This document shows, in pieces, positions 34,537 to 43,700 of a DNA stretch of 64,000 nucleotides (the stretch's first letter is position 1; every line of letters starts with the position of its first letter). Both the position numbers and the translations under genes were made by a program. The stretch lies in NCBI GenBank assembly GCA_030655075.1, contig JAURWE010000101.1, positions 246,427 through 310,426 of the forward strand. Reading direction: 5' to 3'. The stretch comes from Pararhizobium sp. GTDB lineage: Bacteria; Pseudomonadota; Alphaproteobacteria; Rhizobiales; Rhizobiaceae. Under the pieces are notes generated by a model. That model searched no databases. It worked only from the letters and a program-made list of their open reading frames with translations, and was not told the origin of the DNA.

Positions 34537-34544
34537 TTAACCAT
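34537..34544 (+). promoter_or_regulatory. TTAACCAT site upstream of cpaB
   Basis: TTAACCAT, a known alphaproteobacterial CtrA half-site, lies 61 bases before the cpaB start; a TTAAC lies at 34513-34517. CtrA control of tad genes is established in Caulobacter; here it is only inferred. Confidence 0.35.
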
Positions 34545-34604
34545 AAATATACCAATTGCCTGCCATTCTCCCCGGGACATATTCGCGGTCCCAGGAAACA
34601 ATTC

Positions 34605-35423
34605 ATGAAACCGGCACGCATCATCATTCTGACAGTTGCCATCGTATCCGCCGGCCTCGCCGGCTTTCTCGCGCTCCAGTTGACCGGCAACACTGTGAAC
34701 GTCATTTCCGCTGAGCCCGTTATAGAGCGCGAACCTTCGGTGAGTGTTCTCGTGGCCGCAGAAAACCTGCCTGTTGGTGCCCGTTTGAACGCCGGTGCGG
34801 CGCACTGGCTCGATTGGCCCAAAGGTGCCGTTTCGGAAGGCATGATCACGCAGGATGCGCGCCCCGAAGCGCTTGCTGAGCTTGATGGCGCAGTTGTCAG
34901 GCTGCCAATCTTCAGCGGCGAGCCAATCCGGCCTGAAAAAATCGCCGACTCCAACAGCCGCATCATGTCGTCGCTGCTGCCTGCAGGAAAAATGGCTGTC
35001 GCCACTGAAATAACCGTCGCCACCGGTGCTGGTGGCTTCATTTTGCCGAATGACCGTGTCGACATCATCATGGTGCGCAAGGGTGATGGCGATGCGTTTA
35101 TGACGGAAAAAGTCCTCAGCAACATTCGCGTCCTCGCCATCGACCAGCAGATCCAGGAAAACGAGGACGGATCGAAATCGGCGATCGGCACCACAGCAAC
35201 GCTGGAGCTCACACCGGAGCAGGCCAAAGTCATCGTGGTTGTCCAGCAGATGGCCGAGCGCATCTCTCTGGCTCTGCGAAGTGTCGCCGATGCACACGAG
35301 CCGGACACAAGCGTTCCGGACTATCTCTTAAGCGGCGGCGATGGTCAGCCCGCCGTTCAGGTCATCAAATCAGGCTCTATCGTCAAAAGCGAAAACGCCG
35401 TGACAAGCCCCCATCAGCAATAA
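34605..35423 (+). CDS. cpaB: Flp pilus assembly protein CpaB
   Basis: A 272-aa periplasmic protein with an N-terminal membrane/signal segment (about 5-26) and a SAF-like domain (SVLVAAENLPVGARLNAGAAHWLDWP, about 47-72) followed by the RcpC/CpaB beta domain (ITVATGAGGFILPNDRVDIIMVRKG). It stabilises or gates the CpaC secretin. GGAAA precedes the ATG; first gene of the cpaBCDEF-tadBC run. Confidence 0.94.
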   Translation: MKPARIIILTVAIVSAGLAGFLALQLTGNTVNVISAEPVIEREPSVSVLVAAENLPVGARLNAGAAHWLDWPKGAVSEGMITQDARPEALAELDGAVVRLPIFSGEPIRPEKIADSNSRIMSSLLPAGKMAVATEITVATGAGGFILPNDRVDIIMVRKGDGDAFMTEKVLSNIRVLAIDQQIQENEDGSKSAIGTTATLELTPEQAKVIVVVQQMAERISLALRSVADAHEPDTSVPDYLLSGGDGQPAVQVIKSGSIVKSENAVTSPHQQ

Positions 35424-35442
35424 GCGGGAGCAGGAGCTGAAT

Positions 35443-36999
35443 ATGAACAAAATCGGAAAAAAATTTCGAGCTTCGGTCGCTGGTGGCCTTTCGCTGTGCC
35501 TTACCTTTGCTGGTATTCCAGGACCAAGCGGTTCTGAACTGGTGGGCCCGGTTATGGCCGAGGCGGCCTCCTCGTCGATCATCCGGATCGCCGATAGCGG
35601 CCCCGGCGTCTCGAAGTCGATCAAGCTTGGCCTCAACAAGGCCGTGGTCATCGACCTTCCAGCCGACGCTCACGATATTCTGGTCGCTGACCCCGAACGC
35701 GCCGATGCCGTTACCCGGACGTCACGCCGAATCTATCTGTTCGGAAAGAGCGTCGGACAAACCAATATCTTCGTCTTCGGCCCCAACGGCGAGGAAATCG
35801 TCAGCCTCGACCTCAATATCGAGCGTGATATTAGCGGCCTTGAAGAACATCTTGCTCGGTTCCTTCCCGATTCCGACATCAAGGTTGAAATCATCTCCGA
35901 CAATATTGTGCTGACCGGCACCGTGCGCACTCCGCAGGATGCCGCTCAGGCAGCCAATCTTGCAGATATTTTCCTTAAGGGCGGCGAGGCCACAACCCGT
36001 AACCAAACCGCAACAGGAACAGGCGGAGATTCGGCAGTCGCCATTTTTGCCGAAGACCGGCAGGTTTCGCAGATCGTCAACATGCTGAAAATCGATGGAG
36101 AGGATCAGGTCACGCTGAAGATCACCATTGCGGAGGTCAGCCGCCAGGTCCTGAAGCAGCTCGGCTTCAATGGTTCTGTCAGCGGATCGGATGGAAACAT
36201 CAGCTTTAGAAACCCGACCAACCTCGGTGGGTCAGTCGACTGGGTCGCGAACGCAGCACTTGGCGGTTCTGTCGGTGGTCTGAGTATCGCCAGCTATGTC
36301 AGCGCCATGGAGCAGGCTGGCGTCATGCGCACGCTGGCGGAGCCTAGCTTGACGGCGATTTCGGGAGAAGATGCCAAATTTTATGTTGGTGGCGAATTCC
36401 GGCAGCTCCGTGAACAGAATGTCAGCAGTGAAGACGGCGTTTCCAGAGAGACTGAGACGGTCGAATACGGTGTCAGGCTCAACTTCCGGCCGGTGGTGCT
36501 ATCTGCGGGCCGCATCAGCCTGAAGATCGAAACGGAGGTCTCAGAACCGACGTTCGAATCCTCGACCGCATCAGCAGGCAGCGTCATCGGCGATCTTCGT
36601 TATGTGCCCGGCTCGACCCATCTTTCGATCCGCCGCCGCGAAGCATCGACGAGTGTCGAGCTTCCTTCAGGTGGTTCGATCGTCATTGCTGGTCTCGTAA
36701 AGGATGATATCCGCCAGGCCATGTCGGGTTTCCCGGGTCTATCGAAAATTCCGGTTCTGGGAACACTGTTCCGCAGTAAGGATTTTGTTCGCAACGAGAC
36801 GGAAATGGTCATCATCGCGACCCCGTACCTTGTGCGTCCAGTTGCCCGCAATGCAATCTCGCGGCCAGACGACAATTTCAACCCGACCAACGATGCAGCC
36901 AGCTTCTTTCTTGGCCAGGTCAACCGCGTCTACGGCCGGGAAGAAAAAGGCGCGCCTGCGGGCCGCTATCACGGCAATGTCGGCTTCATCTACAAATAG
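35443..36999 (+). CDS. cpaC: Flp pilus outer-membrane secretin CpaC/RcpA
   Basis: A 518-aa outer-membrane channel subunit. Signal peptide, secretin N-terminal domain (about 65-140), BON-like domain (about 145-195, DIKVEIISDNIVLTGTVRTPQDAAQAANLA marked by its ends) and the C-terminal secretin pore (about 225-470) with the conserved VPxLGxLFRS-like KIPVLGTLFRSKDF at about 434-447. AGGAG lies close to the ATG. 19 bases after cpaB. Confidence 0.95.
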   Translation: MNKIGKKFRASVAGGLSLCLTFAGIPGPSGSELVGPVMAEAASSSIIRIADSGPGVSKSIKLGLNKAVVIDLPADAHDILVADPERADAVTRTSRRIYLFGKSVGQTNIFVFGPNGEEIVSLDLNIERDISGLEEHLARFLPDSDIKVEIISDNIVLTGTVRTPQDAAQAANLADIFLKGGEATTRNQTATGTGGDSAVAIFAEDRQVSQIVNMLKIDGEDQVTLKITIAEVSRQVLKQLGFNGSVSGSDGNISFRNPTNLGGSVDWVANAALGGSVGGLSIASYVSAMEQAGVMRTLAEPSLTAISGEDAKFYVGGEFRQLREQNVSSEDGVSRETETVEYGVRLNFRPVVLSAGRISLKIETEVSEPTFESSTASAGSVIGDLRYVPGSTHLSIRRREASTSVELPSGGSIVIAGLVKDDIRQAMSGFPGLSKIPVLGTLFRSKDFVRNETEMVIIATPYLVRPVARNAISRPDDNFNPTNDAASFFLGQVNRVYGREEKGAPAGRYHGNVGFIYK

Positions 37000-37055
37000 A
37001 CCGTGTAGATGACCAGTGTCTCTGCCAATCCTTATTCTTCGAAAGGCTTCGTATA

Positions 37056-37739
37056 ATGCCGCTGAACACCAGAACGACCGGCGCAAAGAAATTGCCCGCC
37101 CTAGCCGCTGCAATCGCCCTGGGCCTGGTGGCTGCGACGCTTGCCGGTTGCGCAAACCGGCCCGAAATGACCACAGGCTCGCTGCCGGACGACTATCGCA
37201 CACGTCATCCGATCATGATTGCGGAGGCAGAACGGACGATCGACATTCCGGTGTCGTCGCGGGACAGGCGGCTCACCATGGGAATGAAAGACGCCGTTCG
37301 CGGATTTGCAACAGAGTATAATCACTCCTCGTCGGGCGTCGTCCAGATCATTGTTCCGCAGGGTTCGATCAATGCGGCAGCTGCTGCGTCAGCGGCCAGA
37401 GAAATCCGCGCGCTTCTCGTCGACAAGGGCATTCCTTCCAAACGGATCCTACGGGCGAGCTACAGTGCCGGGGAAGCTGGTGATGCTGCGCCGGTCCGGC
37501 TGAGCTTTGTGGCAATATCAGCGAAGACGGAACAATGCGGCCAGTGGCCGGAGGACATGGTCTCCAACACGATGGAGAATAAAAATTATTACAATTTCGG
37601 CTGCGCCACCCAGTCAAACCTTGCTGCGCAGATCGCAAATCCCATGGATCTGGTCGCGCCTCGCGATATGTCGCCGATCGATGCGGAACGGCGTGCCACG
37701 GTGATCGGCGACTACCGCACGGACGGCAACGGCGTGTAA
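37056..37739 (+). CDS. cpaD: Flp pilus lipoprotein CpaD
   Basis: A 227-aa outer-membrane-associated lipoprotein: signal sequence with lipobox LAGC (Cys about 32), then the CpaD domain including YRTRHPIMIAEAERTIDIPV (about 48-67) and the C-terminal NFGCATQSNLAAQIANPMDLVAPR (about 181-204) conserved in the family. It works with CpaC at the outer membrane. 56 bases after cpaC. Confidence 0.94.
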   Translation: MPLNTRTTGAKKLPALAAAIALGLVAATLAGCANRPEMTTGSLPDDYRTRHPIMIAEAERTIDIPVSSRDRRLTMGMKDAVRGFATEYNHSSSGVVQIIVPQGSINAAAAASAAREIRALLVDKGIPSKRILRASYSAGEAGDAAPVRLSFVAISAKTEQCGQWPEDMVSNTMENKNYYNFGCATQSNLAAQIANPMDLVAPRDMSPIDAERRATVIGDYRTDGNGV

Positions 37740-37800
37740 CGCACAACGGCAAAGACAGGACACATTCCGGCATGCCGGATTGCAACGTCAGGATGAAGAG

Positions 37801-39081
37801 ATGAGTGCGATAGACTACAAGATCGAGACAGGACCGGCCGTGGGAACGAACGCCGACGAAGCCGTTCGTCCGAGCGAAGTCGAAAACCTTCGACCCTTGC
37901 CGCGAATATCCGTCCACGCCTTCTGCGAAACCGAAGGGTTGCAGCGGGTGATGGAGCGATGTGGCCAAGATCGCAGGATGTCGAAAGTCAGCCTTCGTAT
38001 CAACAGCGGCAGCATCGCGGCAGCGGCCAACATGTTTTCCAGCGTCTCCACGCCCAATCTGATCATTCTGGAATCGTCGACCGAACCTGCTGCTCTCATG
38101 CAGGAGCTGGCGCCCTTGGCGGAAGTCTGCGACCCGACCACGAAAGTGGTGATCATTGGCCGTTACAACGATATCCCGCTCTACCGCGACCTGATCCGGA
38201 ACGGCATTTCCGAATATATCGTTGCGCCTGTCTCCATGGCGGACGTTTTGGCTGTCATTTCATCGATCTTCGTCGATCCGGAAGCCGAACCGCTCGGCCG
38301 CAGCATTGCATTCATCGGCGCCAAGGGTGGGACTGGATCGTCGACGCTGGCGCACAATTGCGCCTGGGGCGTGTCGAATCTTTTCTCGACCGAAGTCGTT
38401 CTCGCTGATCTCGACCTACCCTATGGAACGGCAAACATCAACTTCGACCAAGACCCGCCGCAAGGCATTTCAGAAGCGGTTTATTCTCCGGAACGCCTCG
38501 ACGAGATGTTTCTTGATCGCTTGCTGACCAAATGCTCGTCGCACCTGTCGCTGCTGGCAGCGCCCTCCACGCTTGACCGCTCTTATGATTTTGATCGGGG
38601 TGCTTTTCAGCCGATCCTTGAAATCCTTCAGCGCAACGCACCGATCACAGTACTCGATGTTCCGCATGCCTGGTCGGACTGGACAAGGGTGCTTTTGTCG
38701 GAGGTGGACGAAGTTGTCATCACTGCGGTCCCGGACCTCGCCAACCTCCGGAACGCCAAGAACATGTTCGATGCGTTGAAGAAATTGCGTCCGAACGACA
38801 AACCGGCGCATCTTATTCTTAACCAGGTGGGAATGGCCAAGCGTCCCGAGATCGCACCGGCCGATTTTTGCGATCCTCTGGAACTCGACCCGATCGCCAT
38901 TATCCCGTTCGACGCCGCCCTGTTTGGAAATGCTGCGAACAGTGGCCGTATGATTGCTGAAATCGACAAAAAGTCGCCAATAGCAGAAACATTCTCCCAG
39001 ATCTCGCATCTGATTACGGGCCGGGTGACGGCCAAGAAGGCGAAGAAATCCAGTCTGCTTGGACTGCTGCGGCGCAAATAA
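37801..39081 (+). CDS. cpaE: Flp pilus ATPase CpaE (MinD/ParA-like)
   Basis: A 426-aa protein: N-terminal receiver-like domain (about 37-160) without a clear phosphorylatable Asp context, then a ParA/MinD ATPase domain with deviant Walker A FIGAKGGTGSSTLAHN (about 170-185) and LADLDLPYGTANINFD. It places the pilus machinery, by analogy with Caulobacter CpaE at the cell pole. The ATG at 37801 is preceded by AGGATGAAG; an in-frame TTG at 37780 is less likely. Confidence 0.94.
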   Translation: MSAIDYKIETGPAVGTNADEAVRPSEVENLRPLPRISVHAFCETEGLQRVMERCGQDRRMSKVSLRINSGSIAAAANMFSSVSTPNLIILESSTEPAALMQELAPLAEVCDPTTKVVIIGRYNDIPLYRDLIRNGISEYIVAPVSMADVLAVISSIFVDPEAEPLGRSIAFIGAKGGTGSSTLAHNCAWGVSNLFSTEVVLADLDLPYGTANINFDQDPPQGISEAVYSPERLDEMFLDRLLTKCSSHLSLLAAPSTLDRSYDFDRGAFQPILEILQRNAPITVLDVPHAWSDWTRVLLSEVDEVVITAVPDLANLRNAKNMFDALKKLRPNDKPAHLILNQVGMAKRPEIAPADFCDPLELDPIAIIPFDAALFGNAANSGRMIAEIDKKSPIAETFSQISHLITGRVTAKKAKKSSLLGLLRRK

Positions 39082-39111
39082 ACCGACTGAAGACGAAACT
39101 GGAAGAAGCGA

Positions 39112-40605
39112 ATGTTTGGCAAACGTGGAAACGAAGGACTGGGCAAGGGTGCCGGAGGCGCAAGCTCCACACCGGCGGCCGCAGTTCAGGCAGCGCCCGT
39201 CCTCGAACGGGTCGCAGCCACTCCCGCTGTTCAGGAAGCGCGGAAAGAATCGGCTCCGGTTGTGCAGCCAGTCGTTCACGCTCCTCCTCCGCCGGTGGGC
39301 GCGGCAGCCCGCAAGCGACCGGTCCGTACCGAAGACTACTACGACACAAAGAGCCAGGTTTTCTCAGCCCTGATCGACACGATCGATCTCTCGCAGTTGG
39401 CAAAGCTCGACACCGAAAGCGCGCGCGAAGAAATTCGCGACATCGTCAATGACATCATTACCATCAAGAATTTCGCGATGTCGATTTCCGAGCAGGAAGA
39501 GCTGCTCGAAGATATCTGCAACGACGTTCTCGGCTATGGTCCTCTCGAGCCGCTTCTCGCCCGCGACGACATCGCCGATATCATGGTCAACGGTGCCGGA
39601 CAGACCTTTATCGAAGTAGCAGGCAAGACGATCGAATCGGAAATCCGCTTCCGCGACAATGCGCAGCTTCTGTCCATCTGCCAGCGCATCGTCGGACAGG
39701 TCGGCCGCCGCGTCGATGAATCGAGCCCAATCTGCGACGCGCGTCTTCCCGACGGTTCCCGCGTCAACGTCATCGCCCCGCCGCTCGCCATCGACGGCAC
39801 CGTGTTGACCATCCGTAAATTCAAGAAGGATAAGCTGAAGCTCGACCAGCTCGTGCGGTTCGGCGCGATCACACCTGAAGGTGCCACGCTGCTGCAGATC
39901 ATCGGCCGCGTTCGCTGCAACATTGTCATTTCAGGCGGTACGGGTTCCGGCAAGACGACACTTCTCAACTGCCTCACGGCCTATATCGATGCGCATGAGC
40001 GTGTCATAACCTGCGAAGATACGGCCGAACTTCAGTTGCAGCAGCCGCACGTGGTGCGTCTCGAAACTCGCCCGCCCAATATCGAGGGTGAGGGCGAGAT
40101 CACGATGCGCGATCTCATCAAGAACTGCCTGCGTATGCGACCTGAACGTATCATTGTCGGCGAAGTGCGCGGACCTGAGGTCTTCGACCTTCTGCAGGCG
40201 ATGAACACCGGTCACGATGGCTCGATGGGCACCATCCATGCCAACACGCCACGCGAATGCCTCAGCCGTATGGAATCGATGATTGCCATGGGCGGCTTCA
40301 CGCTGCCGGCGAAAACCGTTCGCGAGATCATCGCCGGATCGATCGACATCATCATCCAGGCAACCCGTCTTCGCGATGGCTCTCGGCGCATCACTCACAT
40401 TACCGAAGTCACGGGGATGGAAGGCGACGTCATCATCACCCAAGATCTGATGCGCTACGAACTCGACGGCGAGGACGCCAGCGGCAAGCTCATCGGAAGG
40501 CATCTGTCCACAGGGATCGGCCGTCCGCACTTCTGGGATCGCGCCCGCTACTTCAACGAGGACAAGCGGCTTGCCGCCACTCTCGACGCCATGGAACAGA
40601 AATAA
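39112..40605 (+). CDS. cpaF: Flp pilus assembly ATPase CpaF/TadA
   Basis: A 497-aa secretion ATPase powering pilus extension (and in some species retraction). Pro/Ala-rich N-terminus (about 10-75), then the GspE-like domain: Walker A ISGGTGSGKTTLLN (about 273-286), Asp box ITCEDTAELQLQQPHVVRLETR (about 300-321), Walker B GEVRGPEVFDLLQAMNTGHDG (about 350) and His box GTIHANTPRE (about 373). 30 bases after cpaE. Confidence 0.96.
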   Translation: MFGKRGNEGLGKGAGGASSTPAAAVQAAPVLERVAATPAVQEARKESAPVVQPVVHAPPPPVGAAARKRPVRTEDYYDTKSQVFSALIDTIDLSQLAKLDTESAREEIRDIVNDIITIKNFAMSISEQEELLEDICNDVLGYGPLEPLLARDDIADIMVNGAGQTFIEVAGKTIESEIRFRDNAQLLSICQRIVGQVGRRVDESSPICDARLPDGSRVNVIAPPLAIDGTVLTIRKFKKDKLKLDQLVRFGAITPEGATLLQIIGRVRCNIVISGGTGSGKTTLLNCLTAYIDAHERVITCEDTAELQLQQPHVVRLETRPPNIEGEGEITMRDLIKNCLRMRPERIIVGEVRGPEVFDLLQAMNTGHDGSMGTIHANTPRECLSRMESMIAMGGFTLPAKTVREIIAGSIDIIIQATRLRDGSRRITHITEVTGMEGDVIITQDLMRYELDGEDASGKLIGRHLSTGIGRPHFWDRARYFNEDKRLAATLDAMEQK

Positions 40606-40664
40606 GATTTTCACGATCCCCGCCATCATCGCGCAGGGGCCGGCAGAGTAAACGGGACCTTCAC

Positions 40665-41675
40665 ATGTTCGGAATCGACCTGACAATTCTGGGACTTGCC
40701 GGCCTCGTGGCTCTGTCTGCGGCGGGGCTTGCCTATGGGCTCCTGTTTTCCCGCATCGAAACCGACAAAAAAACTGAAAGCCGGGTAAAGCGCGTCAAAT
40801 CCGCAGAGACCGACAGGGTCAAGATGAAACAGGCCCGTGATCGGGTCCTGGAAACCTCGAAACGGCGCAAGTCCGTTCAGGATTCGTTGAAGGACTTGGA
40901 AAAGAAGCAGCAGGAAAAGATAAAAAAAGCATCGCCGACAATGAAGGTGAAGTTGGTGCAGGCCGATCTGCCGATCGGCATTACACAGTTCTACATCTAT
41001 AGCGCCATCTTTTCGTTGTTTCTTTTCGTGTTGTCGTTCCTCGCCGGCGCTTCACTCCTGATCGCGGCCGGCGTCATGGTTGTTGGCTTTGCTGGACTTC
41101 CACGGTTTTTTGTCAGCTTCAGGATCAAGCGCCGCAAGAACAAATTTCTCGATGAATTTCCCAATGCGCTCGATGTCATGGTGCGTGCGATCAAGTCCGG
41201 CCTGCCGCTCAATGACGCGCTGCGCCTGATTGCCTCCGATGGCCAGGAGCCCGTCAAATCCGAATTTCGCCGCGTGATTGAATCGCAGCAGATCGGTCTC
41301 AGCGTGCCGGAGGGTTGTGCGCGTATGGCCAATACGATGCCACTGCCGGAAGTCAATTTCTTTGCCATCGTCATCGCCATCCAGAGCCAGGCCGGCGGCA
41401 ATCTTTCCGAGGCACTCGGCAATCTCGGGAAGGTTCTGCGAGAACGGCGCAAGATGAAGTCCAAGGTCAGCGCCATGTCGATGGAAGCCAAAGCTTCGGC
41501 CGCCATCATCGGCTCACTTCCATTTGTCGTTGCCACCCTCGTCTATCTGACCTCACCCGCCTACATGATGATCCTGTTCACAGATCCGCGCGGGCACCTC
41601 ATCATGGGCGCGTCGGCGGTGTGGATGACGATGGGCATTCTGGTGATGCGTAATATGATCAATTTCGATATCTAA
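40665..41675 (+). CDS. tadB: Flp pilus inner-membrane protein TadB
   Basis: A 336-aa T2SSF/GspF-like platform protein: an N-terminal membrane segment, a basic linker (about 45-95), two membrane spans near 105-150, the GspF domain (NALDVMVRAIKSGLPLNDAL at about 166-185) and two C-terminal spans. A long in-frame extension upstream overlaps cpaF and is not coding; ATG at 40665 with GGGA upstream fits. Pairs with TadC. Confidence 0.94.
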   Translation: MFGIDLTILGLAGLVALSAAGLAYGLLFSRIETDKKTESRVKRVKSAETDRVKMKQARDRVLETSKRRKSVQDSLKDLEKKQQEKIKKASPTMKVKLVQADLPIGITQFYIYSAIFSLFLFVLSFLAGASLLIAAGVMVVGFAGLPRFFVSFRIKRRKNKFLDEFPNALDVMVRAIKSGLPLNDALRLIASDGQEPVKSEFRRVIESQQIGLSVPEGCARMANTMPLPEVNFFAIVIAIQSQAGGNLSEALGNLGKVLRERRKMKSKVSAMSMEAKASAAIIGSLPFVVATLVYLTSPAYMMILFTDPRGHLIMGASAVWMTMGILVMRNMINFDI

Positions 41676-41687
41676 GGGCGGCATATC

Positions 41688-42671
41688 ATGAGCGAATCTT
41701 TGATTTCGACCCTAACCAACCCAAGTTTCCTGATCGCCGTTTTGGTTTCGGTGGCCGTTCTGGCGACATTCTACTCGCTGGCACTGCCCTATTTCGAAGG
41801 CAATGACCTCGACAAGCGGATGAAGTCCGTAGCGACGGAACGCGAGCTTATCCGCGCCCGGGAGCGCGCCCGTCTAAACGCCGAAACCGGCGGCAAGGCG
41901 TCGTTGCGGGCTCAAAACAATACCTCTGTCCGCCAAGTCGTCGACAGGCTGAATCTTCGCGAGGCGCTCGCCGACGCCAACACGGTCAACCGCTTGAAGG
42001 CTGCCGGATTTCGCTCGCAGAATGCCCTGAACACGTTCCTGTTCGCACGCTTCTGCTTGCCGTTCCTGTTTTTTGCAGGTGGCGTTTTTGTAATTTTTGG
42101 CCTTGGATATCTTGCCGACAAGCCACTACCCATTCGTATTCTGGCAACGATCGTCTCGGCATATTTGGGATTTTATGCACCCAATATCTTTGTTTCAAAT
42201 GCCGTCTCTAAGCGCCAGCACTCCATCAATCGTGCCTGGCCGGATGCCCTCGATCTACTGCTCATCTGCGTTGAATCGGGTGTCTCGATCGAAATGGCCA
42301 TGCGGCGTGTTGCCGATGAAATCGCCACGCAGTCTCCGGCACTTGCTGAGGAGCTGGTTTTAACGACAGCCGAGCTCTCCTTCCTTCCCGACCGGCGCGT
42401 GGCGTTGGAGAACCTTGGAACCCGAACCGGGCTTGATATCGTTAAGGCCGTTACTCAGGCGCTGATCCAGGCCGACCGTTACGGCACGCCCGTTGCCCTG
42501 GCGCTGCGCGTGCTGGCGCAGGAAAGCCGCGACCAGCGTATGAACGAGGCCGAGAAAAAGGCCGCTGCACTGCCGCCGAAACTGACCGTCCCGATGATCC
42601 TGTTCTTCCTGCCAGTGCTGGTTGCCATCATTCTGGGCCCTGCCGGTATCCAGGTGTCCGACCGATTCTAA
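41688..42671 (+). CDS. tadC: Flp pilus inner-membrane protein TadC
   Basis: A 327-aa second GspF-like platform protein: membrane spans at about 12-30, 112-130, 135-155 and at the C-terminus, with the family core RAWPDALDLLLICVESGVSIEMAMRRV (bounded by RAWPDALD and EMAMRRV, about 183-209). 12 bases after tadB; followed by a bidirectional terminator that closes the plus-strand pilus operon. Confidence 0.94.
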   Translation: MSESLISTLTNPSFLIAVLVSVAVLATFYSLALPYFEGNDLDKRMKSVATERELIRARERARLNAETGGKASLRAQNNTSVRQVVDRLNLREALADANTVNRLKAAGFRSQNALNTFLFARFCLPFLFFAGGVFVIFGLGYLADKPLPIRILATIVSAYLGFYAPNIFVSNAVSKRQHSINRAWPDALDLLLICVESGVSIEMAMRRVADEIATQSPALAEELVLTTAELSFLPDRRVALENLGTRTGLDIVKAVTQALIQADRYGTPVALALRVLAQESRDQRMNEAEKKAAALPPKLTVPMILFFLPVLVAIILGPAGIQVSDRF

Positions 42672-42699
42672 GGGAATGCGGTGGCAAAACGAACGCACA

Positions 42700-42726
42700 A
42701 AAATGCCGGCTCGAAGCCGGCATTTT
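42700..42726. terminator. bidirectional terminator between tadC and tadD
   Basis: Near-perfect palindrome: AAAATGCCGGCT and AGCCGGCATTTT around a 3-base loop (42700-42711, 42715-42726). It works in both directions for the convergent tadC and tadD genes. Confidence 0.9.
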
Positions 42727-42749
42727 CATTGTTTGAACCTGACGTGCGT

Positions 42750-43565
42750 TCAGTTCGTACCTTTGTCCTTGTCTTCATCCGACAGGGTCTTCCAGGCATT
42801 CTGCTGCGATAGAACCGTGCGCAGATAGGCGACGTTCGCTTCAGCTTGCTCTTGCGATAGTTCGTTGCGGGCAATCTTTTCCGCTTCTTCGAAGCGCCCC
42901 TGAAGGCCAACGGCTAGGGCGAAATTCTGACGCACGCTGCTATCGGCACCCGGCTGCCCGACGGCATTGCGCATGTAGGTTTCCGCCGTGCGAAGATCCT
43001 TCGCCAGAAGATAGGACATGCCGAGATTGGACAGCACGGATGGTTCGTTCGGCTGCAGGTCGAGCGCCTCGCGATAGCGTTCGCGGGCTTCGGCTGAGCG
43101 GCCAAGCTGGTCGAGGATCGCGCCTTCGGCTGATTTCAGCCGCCAGTCGGGCCGGTCGGGCGTCTGTGCCCGCGCAATGGTCTGGAGCGCCTGCTCAAGC
43201 TGGCCTGCGGCAGCTTGGGCCTTGCCGTAGGCGGCCAAGACTTCGCGGTCGGTCGGGTGATAGATCGCCACCTGCTGCATGACGGCCAGCGCCTGGTCGT
43301 TGCGGCCGGTCATGCGCAGCATGTTGGCGTAGTTCAGGCCTGCCTGCTTGTCCTTGGGGTTCTTCTCATAGGCCGTGCCAATTGAGTTCGCCGCTGCAGA
43401 AAGCTGCGAAGCATTCATGTTGGCAACGGATTTCGAATTGGGGATGGAGCCGGTGGTCAGGCCACTGGTTTTGGAGGATGCGCATCCCGCGAGCGAGGCG
43501 ACGACCAGGCAAAGGCAAACGTCGCGGACGAGGCGGTTCTTCGTGTAGGACGACAACACTGTCAT
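42750..43565 (-). CDS. tadD: TPR lipoprotein TadD
   Basis: A 271-aa outer-membrane lipoprotein: signal sequence with lipobox LAGC (Cys about 28), then tetratricopeptide repeats (about 70-235, e.g. AGLNYANMLRMTGRNDQALAVM and SVLSNLGMSYLLAKDLRTAE). TadD acts as pilotin for the CpaC secretin. The ATG at 43565 gives a proper signal peptide; an in-frame extension to 43613 does not. It is convergent with the tad operon and has its own promoter side. Confidence 0.92.
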   Translation of the reverse strand: MTVLSSYTKNRLVRDVCLCLVVASLAGCASSKTSGLTTGSIPNSKSVANMNASQLSAAANSIGTAYEKNPKDKQAGLNYANMLRMTGRNDQALAVMQQVAIYHPTDREVLAAYGKAQAAAGQLEQALQTIARAQTPDRPDWRLKSAEGAILDQLGRSAEARERYREALDLQPNEPSVLSNLGMSYLLAKDLRTAETYMRNAVGQPGADSSVRQNFALAVGLQGRFEEAEKIARNELSQEQAEANVAYLRTVLSQQNAWKTLSDEDKDKGTN

Positions 43566-43700
43566 GATCGAGGCACCTTGGAGCGTGTTCACGCACCGGA
43601 CTCCCAAACACACCGGTACAATCTTCTCTCACAGCAATAATCTGTTAACCCTAACAGAGCGTTAATCCGGTGATTCCACCCCGCATCTGAAAGCTCTTTC

